Shown piece after piece: positions 7,312 through 16,320 of a DNA stretch of 64,000 nt (the stretch's first letter is position 1; every line of letters begins with the position of its first letter). The notes under the pieces are model-generated. The model made no database searches and was not told the DNA's origin. It saw only the letters and a list, made by a program, of their open reading frames with translations. The stretch lies in assembly GCA_035604135.1 (NCBI GenBank), contig DATNJB010000028.1, positions 1 to 64,000 of the forward strand. Direction: 5' to 3'. The position numbers were made by a program, and so were the translations under genes. Source of the DNA: Poindextera sp035604135 (lineage in GTDB: Bacteria > Pseudomonadota > Alphaproteobacteria > Caulobacterales > Caulobacteraceae).

Positions 7312-8967
7312 ATGTATCGTTACGATGCCATCGACCGAGAGATGCTCGCCGACCGCGTTGCCGAGTTCCGCGAGCAGTGCCAGCGCCGCTTGTCGGGAGA
7401 GCTCACCGAGGACCAGTTCAAGCGCATCCGGTTGATGAACGGCCTCTACCTGCAGCTGCACGCCTATATGTTGCGGATCGCCATTCCGTATGGCGCTCTC
7501 ACCTCCAAGCAGCTGCGCAAGCTCGCGTTCATCGCCGGGACCTATGACAAGGGCTACGGCCACTTCACCACGCGCACCAACCTGCAGCTGCACTGGATCA
7601 AGCTGAAGGACGCGCCCGACATCCTCGAGCACCTGGCCGAGGTCGGGATGCATGCGATCCAGACCAGCGGCAACGATATCCGCAACATCACGGCCGACCC
7701 CCATGCCGGCGCCAACGCCGAGGAGGTCGACGATCCGCGGGTGTGGGTTGAGGCCCTCCGCCAGTGGTCGACCTTCCACCCCGAGTTCTCCTTCCTGCCG
7801 CGCAAGTTCAAGATCGCCGTGACCGCCTCCCCGAAGGATCGGGCCGCAACCAAGGTCTACGACATCGGGCTCAGGCTGCATCGCAACGCCGCCGGCGAGC
7901 TGGGGTTCGAGGTGCTGGTCGGCGGGGGTCTGGGCCGGACGCCGTATCTAGGCCCGACGATCCGCGAGCATCTGCCGGCCAAGAGCCTGCTTTCGTATCT
8001 GCAGGCGATCCTGCGCGTCTACAATCGCTACGGCCGGCGCGACAACATCTGGAAGGCGCGCATCAAGGTCCTGGTCGCGAGCCTGGGCGCCGAAGCGTTC
8101 GCCCGCGAGGTCGAGGCCGAGTGGGAGAAGACCGACCAGGCGAAGATCGACCTGCCCGACACCGAGCTCGCCCGCATCCGCGCCGCGTTCGCGCCGCGTG
8201 ATTTCGAGAGCTTGCCGGCGACCTCGAACGCGTTCGAGGCCGCCAAGAAGGACCCGGCCTTCGCCCGCTTCGCGCGTCATAACGTCCAGCCGCACAAGAT
8301 TGCGGGCTACGCCATCGTCGACGTGTCGCTAAAGAAGCCGGGCGAAACCCCCGGCGACTGCACGGTCGCGCAGATGCTGGCCGTCGCCGACCTCGCCGAG
8401 CGCTACTCGATGGACGAGGCGCGCGTCTCCTACGAGCAGAACCTCATCCTCCCGCACGTGCGCCTGGACGACCTGCCTGCCGTCTGGAGGGGGCTGGACG
8501 CCGTCGAGCTGGCGACGCCGAACCGCGGCCTGGTCACGGACATCATCGCCTGCCCCGGTCTCGACTATTGCGCGCTCGCCAATGCGCGGGCGATCCCGAT
8601 CGCCCAGGCGATCGCCAGGAAATTCGCCGACCCGGCGCTGGCCGAGCGCGTGGGCGAGCTCGGCATCAAGATCTCGGGCTGCATCAACGCTTGCGGGCAC
8701 CACCACGTGGGCGCGATCGGCATCCTGGGCGTCGATAAGAAGGGCGAGGAGTTCTACCAGATCACTCTCGGCGGCTCGGCCGAGGCGGAAGCTTCGCTCG
8801 GCCAGGCGCTCGGGCCGGCGCTGCCCGCCGACAAGGTCGCCGACGCCGTCGACCAGATGGTCGAGGTCTACCTGCGCGAGCGCAAGGGCGACGAGCGCTT
8901 CCTCGACACCTTCCGCCGCACCGGTCTCGCCCCGTTTAAGGAAGCCGTGTATGCCGACGCTCATTAG
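7312..8967 (+). CDS. cysI: Siroheme nitrite/sulfite reductase, hemoprotein subunit
   Basis: Reduces sulfite to sulfide with six electrons through a coupled 4Fe-4S/siroheme centre. The 551-residue protein has the two-fold ferredoxin-like layout of the family, with GHFTTRTNLQLHWI and QTSGNDIRNITADP in the first half. The cluster cysteines are CPGLDYC and GCINACGHHHVG near residues 415 and 460. The start at ATG 7312 follows a GGAGG. Its neighbours (SUMT, DUF2849, DUF934, CysH) favour sulfite over nitrite. No CysJ flavoprotein is encoded beside it, so the electron donor is not obvious. Confidence 0.92.
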   Translation: MYRYDAIDREMLADRVAEFREQCQRRLSGELTEDQFKRIRLMNGLYLQLHAYMLRIAIPYGALTSKQLRKLAFIAGTYDKGYGHFTTRTNLQLHWIKLKDAPDILEHLAEVGMHAIQTSGNDIRNITADPHAGANAEEVDDPRVWVEALRQWSTFHPEFSFLPRKFKIAVTASPKDRAATKVYDIGLRLHRNAAGELGFEVLVGGGLGRTPYLGPTIREHLPAKSLLSYLQAILRVYNRYGRRDNIWKARIKVLVASLGAEAFAREVEAEWEKTDQAKIDLPDTELARIRAAFAPRDFESLPATSNAFEAAKKDPAFARFARHNVQPHKIAGYAIVDVSLKKPGETPGDCTVAQMLAVADLAERYSMDEARVSYEQNLILPHVRLDDLPAVWRGLDAVELATPNRGLVTDIIACPGLDYCALANARAIPIAQAIARKFADPALAERVGELGIKISGCINACGHHHVGAIGILGVDKKGEEFYQITLGGSAEAEASLGQALGPALPADKVADAVDQMVEVYLRERKGDERFLDTFRRTGLAPFKEAVYADAH

Positions 8968-9472
8968 GTGGACCGGCCAGCGGGCGGAGCTCGCCGAAGA
9001 TCCGTTCACCGCGGTCGGCGACGAGGACCCGACGCCGCAGGGCGACGTGATCGTCTCGCTTCAGCGCTTCCAGGCCGAGGGTCAGCGCCTCCTCGCCGAG
9101 GGCCGTAAGGTCGGCGTGCGCATCGAGCCGCATGAGGACGTCGAAGAGCTGGAGAAGGACCTGCCCAGGCTGGCGGTCGTTGCGCTCGCCTTTCCCAAGT
9201 TCCTGCACGGCCAGGCCTATTCTTCGGCGCGCATCCTCCGCGAACGGTACGGCTTCGAGGGCGAGCTCCGGGCGGTGGGCGAGGTCTTGCGCGAGCAGGC
9301 CAGGTTCATGGTCCGCTGCGGCATCGACGCCTTCCAGACGGCCGATGGCTCGACGCCGGACCAATGGACGCACGTCGTGACCCGCTTCCGGCACGTCTAC
9401 CAGCGCGCGGGCGATGGGCTCGCGCCAGCGTTCGCCGAACGCGCCGACGCCGGGGCTCGCCATGGCGTATGA
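8951..9472 (+). CDS. DUF934 protein of the sulfur assimilation operon
   Basis: 173 residues; ATG 8951 overlaps the end of cysI by 17 bases. The family signature is present: LPRLAVVALAFPKFLHGQ, then SSARILRERYGFEGELRAVG and QARFMVRCGIDAFQT. DUF934 proteins are almost always found next to alphaproteobacterial sulfite reductase and CysH genes, but no activity has been firmly established to my knowledge. It is soluble, with no signal peptide. Coupled translation with cysI suggests fixed stoichiometry. Confidence 0.85.
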   Translation: MPTLIRWTGQRAELAEDPFTAVGDEDPTPQGDVIVSLQRFQAEGQRLLAEGRKVGVRIEPHEDVEELEKDLPRLAVVALAFPKFLHGQAYSSARILRERYGFEGELRAVGEVLREQARFMVRCGIDAFQTADGSTPDQWTHVVTRFRHVYQRAGDGLAPAFAERADAGARHGV

Positions 9473-10193
9473 CGGCGAAACCGCTCCTCTCGTCGCGCGG
9501 CTGAACAGTGAGCTCCGCGACGCCGAGCCGCAGGCGATCATCGCTGCGGCGGTCGAGACGCTCGGCGACCGTCTGGCGCTCGTCTCGTCGTTCGGGGCGG
9601 AGTCGGCGGTGCTGTTGCACATGGCCGCCGCGATCAAGCCGGACATCCCGGTGCTCTTCCTCGACACGGGCATGCTGTTCGGCCAGACGCTGGACTATCG
9701 GCAACGGCTCGCTGCGCAGCTCGGGCTGAGGGACGTCCGCGACCTGCGCCCGCAGTTCCAGGACCTGGCGGTGCACGACCCGGCCGCCGACCTCTGGAAG
9801 ACCGACACCGACACCTGCTGCCATATCCGCAAGGTGCTGCCGCTCGACCGGGCGCTCGAAGGCTTCGACGGCTGGATCACCGGCAGGAAGCGCTTCCACG
9901 GGGGCGAGCGCGTGCGGCTGAAGGTGGTCGAGAACGGCGGGCCGCACATCAAGTTCAACCCGCTTGCCAACTGGAGCAAAGCGCAGATCGACGCCTACGC
10001 CGCCGAGCACGATTTGCCGGCGCATCCGCTGGTCGAGTTCGGCTATCCCTCGATCGGCTGCTGGCCCTGCACCTCGCCGGTCGAGGACGGCGACGACACC
10101 CGCGCCGGCCGCTGGGCCGGCTCCGACAAGACCGAGTGCGGCATCCATCTCGAACGCGCGACGCCCGCCGTGGAAGTGGGCGGGGATATCTAG
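9462..10193 (+). CDS. cysH: Phosphoadenylyl/adenylyl-sulfate reductase
   Basis: Reduces adenylyl sulfate (or PAPS) to sulfite with thioredoxin. The PP-loop type nucleotide site is SSFGAESAVLLHMAA, followed by DTGMLFGQTLDY. CC at TDTCCHIRKV and GCWPCTSPV are the four cysteines of the 4Fe-4S cluster that marks the APS-reducing type, and TECGIH carries the catalytic cysteine near the C-terminus. ATG 9462 gives MAYDGETAPL and overlaps the DUF934 gene by 11 bases. It is the last gene of the operon and ends 6 bases before the convergent oxidoreductase gene. Confidence 0.93.
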   Translation: MAYDGETAPLVARLNSELRDAEPQAIIAAAVETLGDRLALVSSFGAESAVLLHMAAAIKPDIPVLFLDTGMLFGQTLDYRQRLAAQLGLRDVRDLRPQFQDLAVHDPAADLWKTDTDTCCHIRKVLPLDRALEGFDGWITGRKRFHGGERVRLKVVENGGPHIKFNPLANWSKAQIDAYAAEHDLPAHPLVEFGYPSIGCWPCTSPVEDGDDTRAGRWAGSDKTECGIHLERATPAVEVGGDI

Positions 10194-10199
10194 CGCGGC

Positions 10200-13100
10200 C
10201 TATTCGGCTGCCTCGCTGAGGCGCAGGTGCAGCGTCTTGAGCGTGCGGTCGATCCACTGGCGGGTGAGCTTCTCCTGGACGCCGTTTTGGCCGAGACGCG
10301 CGCGCAGGCTCGCAAAGTCCACGACATCGATGTCCTGATCCTGGTTGAAGCAGGAGAAGACGACGCTCTCGACCCCCGTCTCGGGGTCGCGGTGCAGCTG
10401 CAGGCACTGAGCGCAGATTTCCTTCATCATGCACTGCATCGGCGAGTTGATGGAGGCGACGCCCTTCACGCCCGCCTTCAGCCGCCCGGCGAGCACGCCG
10501 TGGCGCGCCTTGGCGACGGCGCCCATCATGGCGTCGGAACCGATCGCGATCATGTGGTCGACGTCGGCCAAAACGTCGGCGTTCGCCTCGAGCGCGGCCA
10601 CGATATTGCCGACGAAAGCGCGGTCCTGGTCCCGGTCCGCCGTAAAGCCCGGCGCTTCGTCGCAGCACCAGACGATGGCGTCGGCGGCGCGCTCGATCTC
10701 CTCGACCTTGTACCGATCGACGATCCGCTTACAGCCGGCGAAGTAGACCACCCGGTTTCCTTTGGTGCGGAGCGCCTGGCCGATCGAGAAGAGGACAGCG
10801 TTACCCAGGCCGCCGCCGATCAGAAGCACGGTCTTGCCCTCCGGCAGCTCGGTCGGCGCTCCCGTCGGACCCATCAGGATCACCGGCTCGCCGGGCTTTA
10901 GGTGGGTGCAGAGGTCGGACGAGCCGCCCATCTCCAAGACGATGATCGAGAGCAGGCCTCGATCTTTGTCGGTCCAGGCGCCCGTCATCGCCAACCCCTC
11001 CATGCCGAGGCGTGTGGCGGCATCGCCCGGTGCGAGGGTCTCGAAGTTCTGCAGACGGTAGAACTGGCCTGGCTGGAAGGCGCGGGCCGCCATCGGCGCG
11101 CGGACGACCACTTCGACGATATTGGGGGTGAGCCGCAAGACCTCGTGCACAGTGGCGCGCAGCTCGTCGTCGAGCTTCCGAAACAGCGTGTCGGGCGTAT
11201 GGCCGGGCGTGCGCCGCCCCAGAAGCTCGCTGATCACCGGATAGCCCTGCTTGGCGCTCGCCATCGCCTTGACGACGTTGCCCGCATACGAGGGGTGCAG
11301 GTCGCCGAAGAAGCTGACGGCGCGCCCGTCCGGCCACACGCGCGTCAGCACCTCGACGCTGGCCGGCTTGGTGATCGGCTCCGGCGTCACGTGCTGGCCC
11401 GCCTCGTCGACCGCCTGGAAGTAGCTGCCCGCGACCTCAACGTGCTCGGGGTCCTCGCGGCCCAGCACCGTGTTCGGGTGGGTGCCCGCGGCGACAAGGA
11501 TGGTGCGCGCCGGCAGCGTCTTGTTCGTGGCGACAGTCTGGCCATCCTCCTCGACGCTCAGGCGCAGCGTCAGGGCCTCGACCCAACCGTGCCGGTCCAC
11601 CACCACCTCCTGCGGGGTAAGCCCTTCGGCGAAGCGGATGCCTTCCTCGAGCGCCTTGGCGACCTCTTCGTGGTTCAGCGTGTAGCTGGGCGAGTCGACC
11701 AGGCGACGACGGTAGCAGATCGTCGAGCCGCCCCAGCCGCGCAGCAGATCGATGACGTTCGCCGGCCGACCCTCGCGCTCAGCGGCGGCGTGCTCGGCGC
11801 GGATCGCCCGCGCATGCTCAAGGAATTCCCTGGCGACTTCGCGGTCGTGCTCGGACCATTCCGCTTCGACGGCGGCCTGGCCGCGCTCGGCGACCAGCGC
11901 CTCGTAACGGGAGAGGAACTTCTCGACCTGCAGGGGGTAGTAGGCCAATGCCTCGGTCGCCGTGTCGATCGCCGTCAGGCCGCCGCCGATCACGGCGATT
12001 GGCAGGCGCACGAGCAGGTTCGCGATGCTGTCGGTCTTTGCCGCGCCCGTCAGCTGCAGGGCCATCAGGAAGTCGGACGCCTGTCGCACGCCGGGCGCGA
12101 GCCCGTTCTTCATGCCGACGATGGTCGGCCGTCCGGCGCCGGCGCACAGCGCGATGTGGTCGAAGCCGAGCTCGAACGCGCTCTCGATGGTCATTGCGCC
12201 GCCGAAGCGGACGCCGCCGAACATGCGGAACTGCGAGCGCCGCTCGAGCAACAGCCGGACTAGCTTGAGGAAGTTCTTGTCCCAGCGGACGGTGATCCCG
12301 TACTCGGCGACGCCGCCGAAACCCGCCATCACCCGCGAACCGAGAGGCTCGCGCAGCTGCTCCACGTCACGGATCGGCTGAAACGGGCGGCGCGCGCCGG
12401 CGGGGTCGATCCCTGAGATATCCGCATCAATCGGCTCGATCTTCAGCCCGTCGATGGCGACGACCGCATGGCCATCGTTCATCAGGTGGTGGGCCAGCGT
12501 GAAGCCGGCTGGACCGAGCCCCACGACCAGCACGGTGTGGCCGCTAGCCGGCTTCGGCAGCGGCCGCTCAACGTTCAGGGGGTTCCAGCGTGTGAGCAGC
12601 GAGTAGATCTCGAACCCCCAGGGCAGGGACAGGACATCCTTGAGGATGCGCGTCTCGATCTGCGGGATGTCGACCGGGTCCTGCCGCTGGTAGATGCAGG
12701 CCTTCATGCAGTCGTTGCAGATCCGGTGGCCGGTGGCGGCGCACATCGGATTGTCGACGACTGCGATCGCGAGCGCGCCGATGGTCAGCCCCTGCGATGC
12801 GGCGAGATTCATCTCGGAGATCTTCTCGTCCAGCGGGCAGCCGGCGAGCACCACGCCGAACGGGCTCTTCTTGAACTCGCCGGTCTTCTCCTTCAGCCCC
12901 GTCGAGCAGCTGTCCTTGCCCTGGTTGTGGCACCAGATGCAGTAGTGGGCGTGGTCGAGCGCGCCGGTCGCGTCCATGCCGGCGTCGGTGAGGCCGAAGC
13001 CTTCGCGCCGGCGTCGATGCGCGACCGCAAGCCCGAGGGCAGGAATACCGCTTACCGGGTCGTCCACGACCGGGACGAGCCGCAAGGGATCGGTCTTCCC

Positions 13101-13664
13101 CGGCGCCTTGAAGAGCACGCCCGCGTGGTGCTCGCGGCGACCGGCTTCGCTGAGCGTCGCCCACGCGGCGTAGCGGGAGGCGAGATCGAGCGCCTCGGCA
13201 TGCGCGTCTTCGCTCTTCAGCCAAGCGTCGACCTGCGTCGCGAAGGCGAGCTCCGTGAACGCGCCGCCCAGCAGCGGTTCCAGCCGCTTGCGCAGGGTGG
13301 GGCCATCGAACGTGTCGGCGTCGGCGTGTTTGCGGATCGCGCGGCGCTGCACGAAGAGCCGCTTCATCGTGAAGATCACGGCAAGTCCGTCGCGCGCCGA
13401 GCGCATCTGGGCGAGCTCGCCCGTGACGCCGAACAGCTCGCCTAGGAAGCTCTCGAGGATCGGCGCGAGCCCGAGGATCAGCTCCGACTCATCACCGCGC
13501 GGGAGTTCCCTTGGCGCCGAGCGAGCCGCCGCCAGCCTCGCCCGAAGCGACTCATCGCGCGCACCGAGATACGCGAGGAACCGCGCATCGAGCGCGGCCA
13601 GCCCCTCGCGCTCGTGCAGTCCCTCGAAAGTCGCGTCGAAGCCGAGGATCAGGCTCGTGGTCAT
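10200..13664 (-). CDS. Fused GltD/NfnB-like and PyrK/FNR-like oxidoreductase
   Basis: A 1154-residue multidomain redox protein. Residues 1-230 are helical and unrecognised. Residues about 240-325 hold a cysteine-rich cluster region (Cys242, 245, 253, 276, 308, 316, 319, 323). A GltD-like FAD/NAD(P) domain begins with VVGLGPAG near 380 and has a second Rossmann motif (IAVIGGGLTAIDTATEAL). A C-terminal FNR-like half carries FQPGQFYRLQN, LLIGGGLGNAVLFSIG and a final cysteine set (MQCMMKEICAQC ... FSCF) like the 2Fe-2S site of PyrK. The order resembles a single-chain version of sulfide dehydrogenase/NfnAB. It sits tail to tail with the sulfur operon, which lacks a flavoprotein partner, so electron supply to sulfite reduction is an attractive inference. 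Start at ATG 13664; upstream codons lack coding character. Confidence 0.85.
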   Translation of the reverse strand: MTTSLILGFDATFEGLHEREGLAALDARFLAYLGARDESLRARLAAARSAPRELPRGDESELILGLAPILESFLGELFGVTGELAQMRSARDGLAVIFTMKRLFVQRRAIRKHADADTFDGPTLRKRLEPLLGGAFTELAFATQVDAWLKSEDAHAEALDLASRYAAWATLSEAGRREHHAGVLFKAPGKTDPLRLVPVVDDPVSGIPALGLAVAHRRRREGFGLTDAGMDATGALDHAHYCIWCHNQGKDSCSTGLKEKTGEFKKSPFGVVLAGCPLDEKISEMNLAASQGLTIGALAIAVVDNPMCAATGHRICNDCMKACIYQRQDPVDIPQIETRILKDVLSLPWGFEIYSLLTRWNPLNVERPLPKPASGHTVLVVGLGPAGFTLAHHLMNDGHAVVAIDGLKIEPIDADISGIDPAGARRPFQPIRDVEQLREPLGSRVMAGFGGVAEYGITVRWDKNFLKLVRLLLERRSQFRMFGGVRFGGAMTIESAFELGFDHIALCAGAGRPTIVGMKNGLAPGVRQASDFLMALQLTGAAKTDSIANLLVRLPIAVIGGGLTAIDTATEALAYYPLQVEKFLSRYEALVAERGQAAVEAEWSEHDREVAREFLEHARAIRAEHAAAEREGRPANVIDLLRGWGGSTICYRRRLVDSPSYTLNHEEVAKALEEGIRFAEGLTPQEVVVDRHGWVEALTLRLSVEEDGQTVATNKTLPARTILVAAGTHPNTVLGREDPEHVEVAGSYFQAVDEAGQHVTPEPITKPASVEVLTRVWPDGRAVSFFGDLHPSYAGNVVKAMASAKQGYPVISELLGRRTPGHTPDTLFRKLDDELRATVHEVLRLTPNIVEVVVRAPMAARAFQPGQFYRLQNFETLAPGDAATRLGMEGLAMTGAWTDKDRGLLSIIVLEMGGSSDLCTHLKPGEPVILMGPTGAPTELPEGKTVLLIGGGLGNAVLFSIGQALRTKGNRVVYFAGCKRIVDRYKVEEIERAADAIVWCCDEAPGFTADRDQDRAFVGNIVAALEANADVLADVDHMIAIGSDAMMGAVAKARHGVLAGRLKAGVKGVASINSPMQCMMKEICAQCLQLHRDPETGVESVVFSCFNQDQDIDVVDFASLRARLGQNGVQEKLTRQWIDRTLKTLHLRLSEAAE

Positions 13665-13929
13665 TAACAATCCATCGATGCGGCGGCGCGCCGCGTGCGG
13701 GTGGCGGGCCGGTCCGGGCGCCAAAGAACGGGTGCGCGCGCCCTAATATGGTGCGCCTCAGATGCTAGGAGGCTGTCAGAAAGTCAACGCGCGAGCGCGG
13801 TGTAAACGCCTGAAAGCTCCCGCTTTTTTCAGGGCTGGTGCAATAGTTTTTCTAAGCGGATCGCTACTCTGCGATGGCCGGTTGACGGAAGTCGGCCCAG
13901 CTCTGCGTCGGCGACGGCTTCGGCGTGAG

Positions 13930-14559
13930 TCAGCCATCCACGCCGACCGCCGCGGTCTCGTATGACGCGCGCAGCAGCGCCGGCCGCTCGGGCCGGGTCC
14001 ATTTCGCCTCGATCGCGTTGGTCGCGTGGCCCGCGACGCCGGCGGCCTTGGCGATCCGTGTCAGTGTCTCCGAGCCGTCAACGGGCGGGCAGCCCTTGAA
14101 TTCGCCGACCTTTGTTACGGTCAGCGTCTTCAGGTTGAGCGGCATGAGCGTGTGCATCGAGGCCTGGTTCGGGCCGGTGAAGAGGTCGATCCGTGGGCCA
14201 CGAATCAGCCCGCCAGTATCGGAGGCGTACCAGTACCCGTCGTGCCGCCCGCCGTCGGGCAGAAGCAAGCCCACCGTCTCCTTGATGAACAAGATGGCGC
14301 CGCGCGTAATCAGATTGCGGTCGATCGCGACCGTGCGCATCGGCGAGACCCGGCAGCCGATGGAGTCGTGCGTGCTCATGGCGCCGCCGCCATGGTACAG
14401 CGTCGCCTTCAGATTCCAGGCATCGTTGCTGGCGGGCTGCGGACTGAGCGCGGCGATGATAACGCCGATCGCGTCGTGGGTGTGGGCTGGTCCGGCGACG
14501 GCCGCAGGCGCGGCGGCCGTCAGCGTCAGCGTGGCGAGGCATGCCAGGATGCGCCTCAT
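13930..14559 (-). CDS. Secreted 3D-domain protein
   Basis: 209 residues with an N-terminal signal peptide (MRRILACLATLTLTAAAPAA) and probable cleavage after AVAG. The 3D (Asp-Asp-Asp) domain spans about residues 65-140: RTVAIDRNLITRGAILFI, then a DG/YWYASDTGG segment and IRGPRIDLFTG, with the conserved acidic residues. This fold is shared with MltA lytic transglycosylases and other cell-wall-active enzymes. A role in peptidoglycan or polysaccharide metabolism in the periplasm is likely; the substrate is unknown. It is divergent from the GST gene. Confidence 0.8.
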   Translation of the reverse strand: MRRILACLATLTLTAAAPAAVAGPAHTHDAIGVIIAALSPQPASNDAWNLKATLYHGGGAMSTHDSIGCRVSPMRTVAIDRNLITRGAILFIKETVGLLLPDGGRHDGYWYASDTGGLIRGPRIDLFTGPNQASMHTLMPLNLKTLTVTKVGEFKGCPPVDGSETLTRIAKAAGVAGHATNAIEAKWTRPERPALLRASYETAAVGVDG

Positions 14560-14625
14560 CAGCGTCCCCCCGTCCGTTTCTCGTCTCGGTGTGCGGGCCA
14601 AAGTCGTAACCGCCGAGCCTGTGAC

Positions 14626-14638
14626 GTCAAGTCTTGAC
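14626..14638. promoter_or_regulatory. Inverted repeat with outward-facing CTTGAC boxes
   Basis: GTCAAG-T-CTTGAC is a 13-bp perfect inverted repeat in the 141 bp between the divergent 3D-domain and GST genes. Each arm gives the -35 core CTTGAC in opposite directions. On the minus strand TACGAC follows TTGACG after 16 bases. It could be back-to-back promoters or an operator covering them; this is pattern evidence only. Confidence 0.35.
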
Positions 14639-14700
14639 TTCCCCGCAGCAGGGTGGATGGGGAAGCGGGCGCTCAAACCTGTCGGGCGGGAGGAAGGCAG

Positions 14701-15285
14701 TTGCGAATCTACGGTGAATCCATTTCAGGAAACTGCCTAAAAGTGAAATGGATATGCGACCTTGTCGGCATTTCTTACGAGTGGATCGAGACCAGTGTCG
14801 TGGCCGGCGACACCCGTAAGCCGGCCTTCCTGGAGATCAATCCAGTCGGCCAAGTTCCCGCGATTGTGTTCGACGACGGGCGCAGGCTGGCCCAATCCAA
14901 CGCCATCATCCTCTGCCTGGCCGAGGGCTCGTCGCTGATCCCGACCGACTCATTTCAGCGCGCCAAGATGCTCGAGTGGATGTTCTGGGAGCAGTACAGC
15001 CACGAGCCGGCTATCGCCGTAGCGAGGTTCCAGGTGCGGGAGCTGGGCAAGTCGGTCGCCGACCTCGAGCCCCGGCTGGTCGAGCGCGGCAACGCGGCGC
15101 TCAAGCGCTTGGAAGACGTCCTTGCCGACGGTGATTTCCTTCTTGGCGACGCCATCAGTCTCGCCGACGTCGCACTGGTCGCCTATACCCGCTGGGCTGG
15201 CGAGGGCGGCTTCGATCTGGTCCGATACCCGCGGGTCCAGCGCTGGATCGGCCGCTGCGAGCAAGCGCTCAATATCAGGGACTAG
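14701..15285 (+). CDS. Glutathione S-transferase family protein
   Basis: 194 residues. The N-terminal thioredoxin-like domain begins LRIYGESISGNCLKVKW and includes INPVGQVPAIVFDDGRRLAQ and the glutathione-binding SNAIILCLAE. The C-terminal helical domain has FLLGDAISLADVALVAYTRW, the conserved GST motif with the capping aspartate. TTG 14701 is chosen because GGGAGGAAGG precedes it at 6-8 bases and the first residues match the family's beta strand. Cytosolic conjugation or isomerase activity is expected; the substrate is unknown. A P1-type nuclease gene follows 9 bases later. Confidence 0.88.
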   Translation: MRIYGESISGNCLKVKWICDLVGISYEWIETSVVAGDTRKPAFLEINPVGQVPAIVFDDGRRLAQSNAIILCLAEGSSLIPTDSFQRAKMLEWMFWEQYSHEPAIAVARFQVRELGKSVADLEPRLVERGNAALKRLEDVLADGDFLLGDAISLADVALVAYTRWAGEGGFDLVRYPRVQRWIGRCEQALNIRD

Positions 15286-15294
15286 GGGATTCCG

Positions 15295-16320
15295 ATGCGC
15301 CGTCTTCGCGCCACCGCTCGAATCGCCAGCGCCGTTTGCGCCGCATCGCTCGCGCTGGGCGCGGCAACGCAGGCGCTGGCCTGGGGCGCAACGGGGCACC
15401 GGATCATCGGCGTCGCCGCTGCCGAGGCGCTGCCGCCCGATTTGCCGGCTTTTCTCCACACTCCGCGCGCCATCGAAGACCTGGGCGAGCTGTCGCGCGA
15501 GCCCGACCGCTGGCGGGGCGCCGGCAAGACCCACGACACCAGCCGCGATCCCGGCCACTTCGTCGACGTCGACGATTCCGGCAAGGTCCTGGGCGGACCG
15601 GCGCTCGCCGCCCTGCCGCCCACGCGTTCGGAATACGACGCCGCGCTTCGCGCCGTCGGGTCCGACAGCTACCACGCCGGCTATCTGCCCTATTCGATCG
15701 TCGACGGCTGGCAGCAGCTGGTCATGGACTTCGCCTATTGGCGGGTGCTCACCGCCGCCATCCCGCGCGAGCACGATCCGGCGCGAAAGGCCTGGGAGGA
15801 GCACGACCTCGCCAGGCGCGAATACCTGATCCTGGCCGACCTCGGCGACTGGTCGCACTATGTCGGCGACGGCAGCCAGCCGATGCACGTTTCGGTGCAC
15901 TACAACGGCTGGGGAAACTATCCGAACCCGAACGGCTACACCCAGGACAAGGTGCATGTGCCGTTCGAAGGTCCTTTCGTCCGCTCGTTCGTGTCGCTTG
16001 AGGCCGTCAAGGCGGCGATGACGCCGCTGAAGCCCTGCCGCGACATCCAAGCCTGCACGGCCGACTACCTCGCCGAGACGGCCGCGACGGTCGTCCCCTT
16101 CTACGAGATGCAGAAGGCGGGCGGCATGGTGGGCGAGCATCCGGCAGGGGCCGCCTTCGCTGTCGCGCGCGTCGCGGCCGGCGCCTCGGAGCTGCGCGAC
16201 CTGACCGTCGCCGCCTGGAACGCGAGCGCACACGCCCAGATCGGCTACCCCGCGATCAGCGTCGACCAGGTGGTGACCGGCGGGCTCGATCCGTACGACG
16301 CGCTTTACGGGAATGACTAG
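15295..16320 (+). CDS. Exported S1/P1-type nuclease (zinc-dependent)
   Basis: 341 residues. The signal peptide ends ...TQALA, and cleavage leaves Trp30 at the mature N-terminus (WGATGHRI), which is the zinc ligand of the phospholipase C/P1 nuclease fold. Further ligands are visible in DPGHFVDVDD, GDWSHYVGDGSQPMHVSVHY and later His residues. It should cleave single-stranded nucleic acid or phosphate esters in the periplasm or outside the cell. The downstream NUDIX gene shares one base with its stop codon. Confidence 0.88.
   Translation: MRRLRATARIASAVCAASLALGAATQALAWGATGHRIIGVAAAEALPPDLPAFLHTPRAIEDLGELSREPDRWRGAGKTHDTSRDPGHFVDVDDSGKVLGGPALAALPPTRSEYDAALRAVGSDSYHAGYLPYSIVDGWQQLVMDFAYWRVLTAAIPREHDPARKAWEEHDLARREYLILADLGDWSHYVGDGSQPMHVSVHYNGWGNYPNPNGYTQDKVHVPFEGPFVRSFVSLEAVKAAMTPLKPCRDIQACTADYLAETAATVVPFYEMQKAGGMVGEHPAGAAFAVARVAAGASELRDLTVAAWNASAHAQIGYPAISVDQVVTGGLDPYDALYGND

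Noticed and set aside
13762..13965. 67-residue plus-strand frame between the large oxidoreductase and the 3D-domain gene
   Set aside because: Arg-rich composition, no ribosome binding site and overlap with the 3' end of the 3D gene; looks like chance coding.
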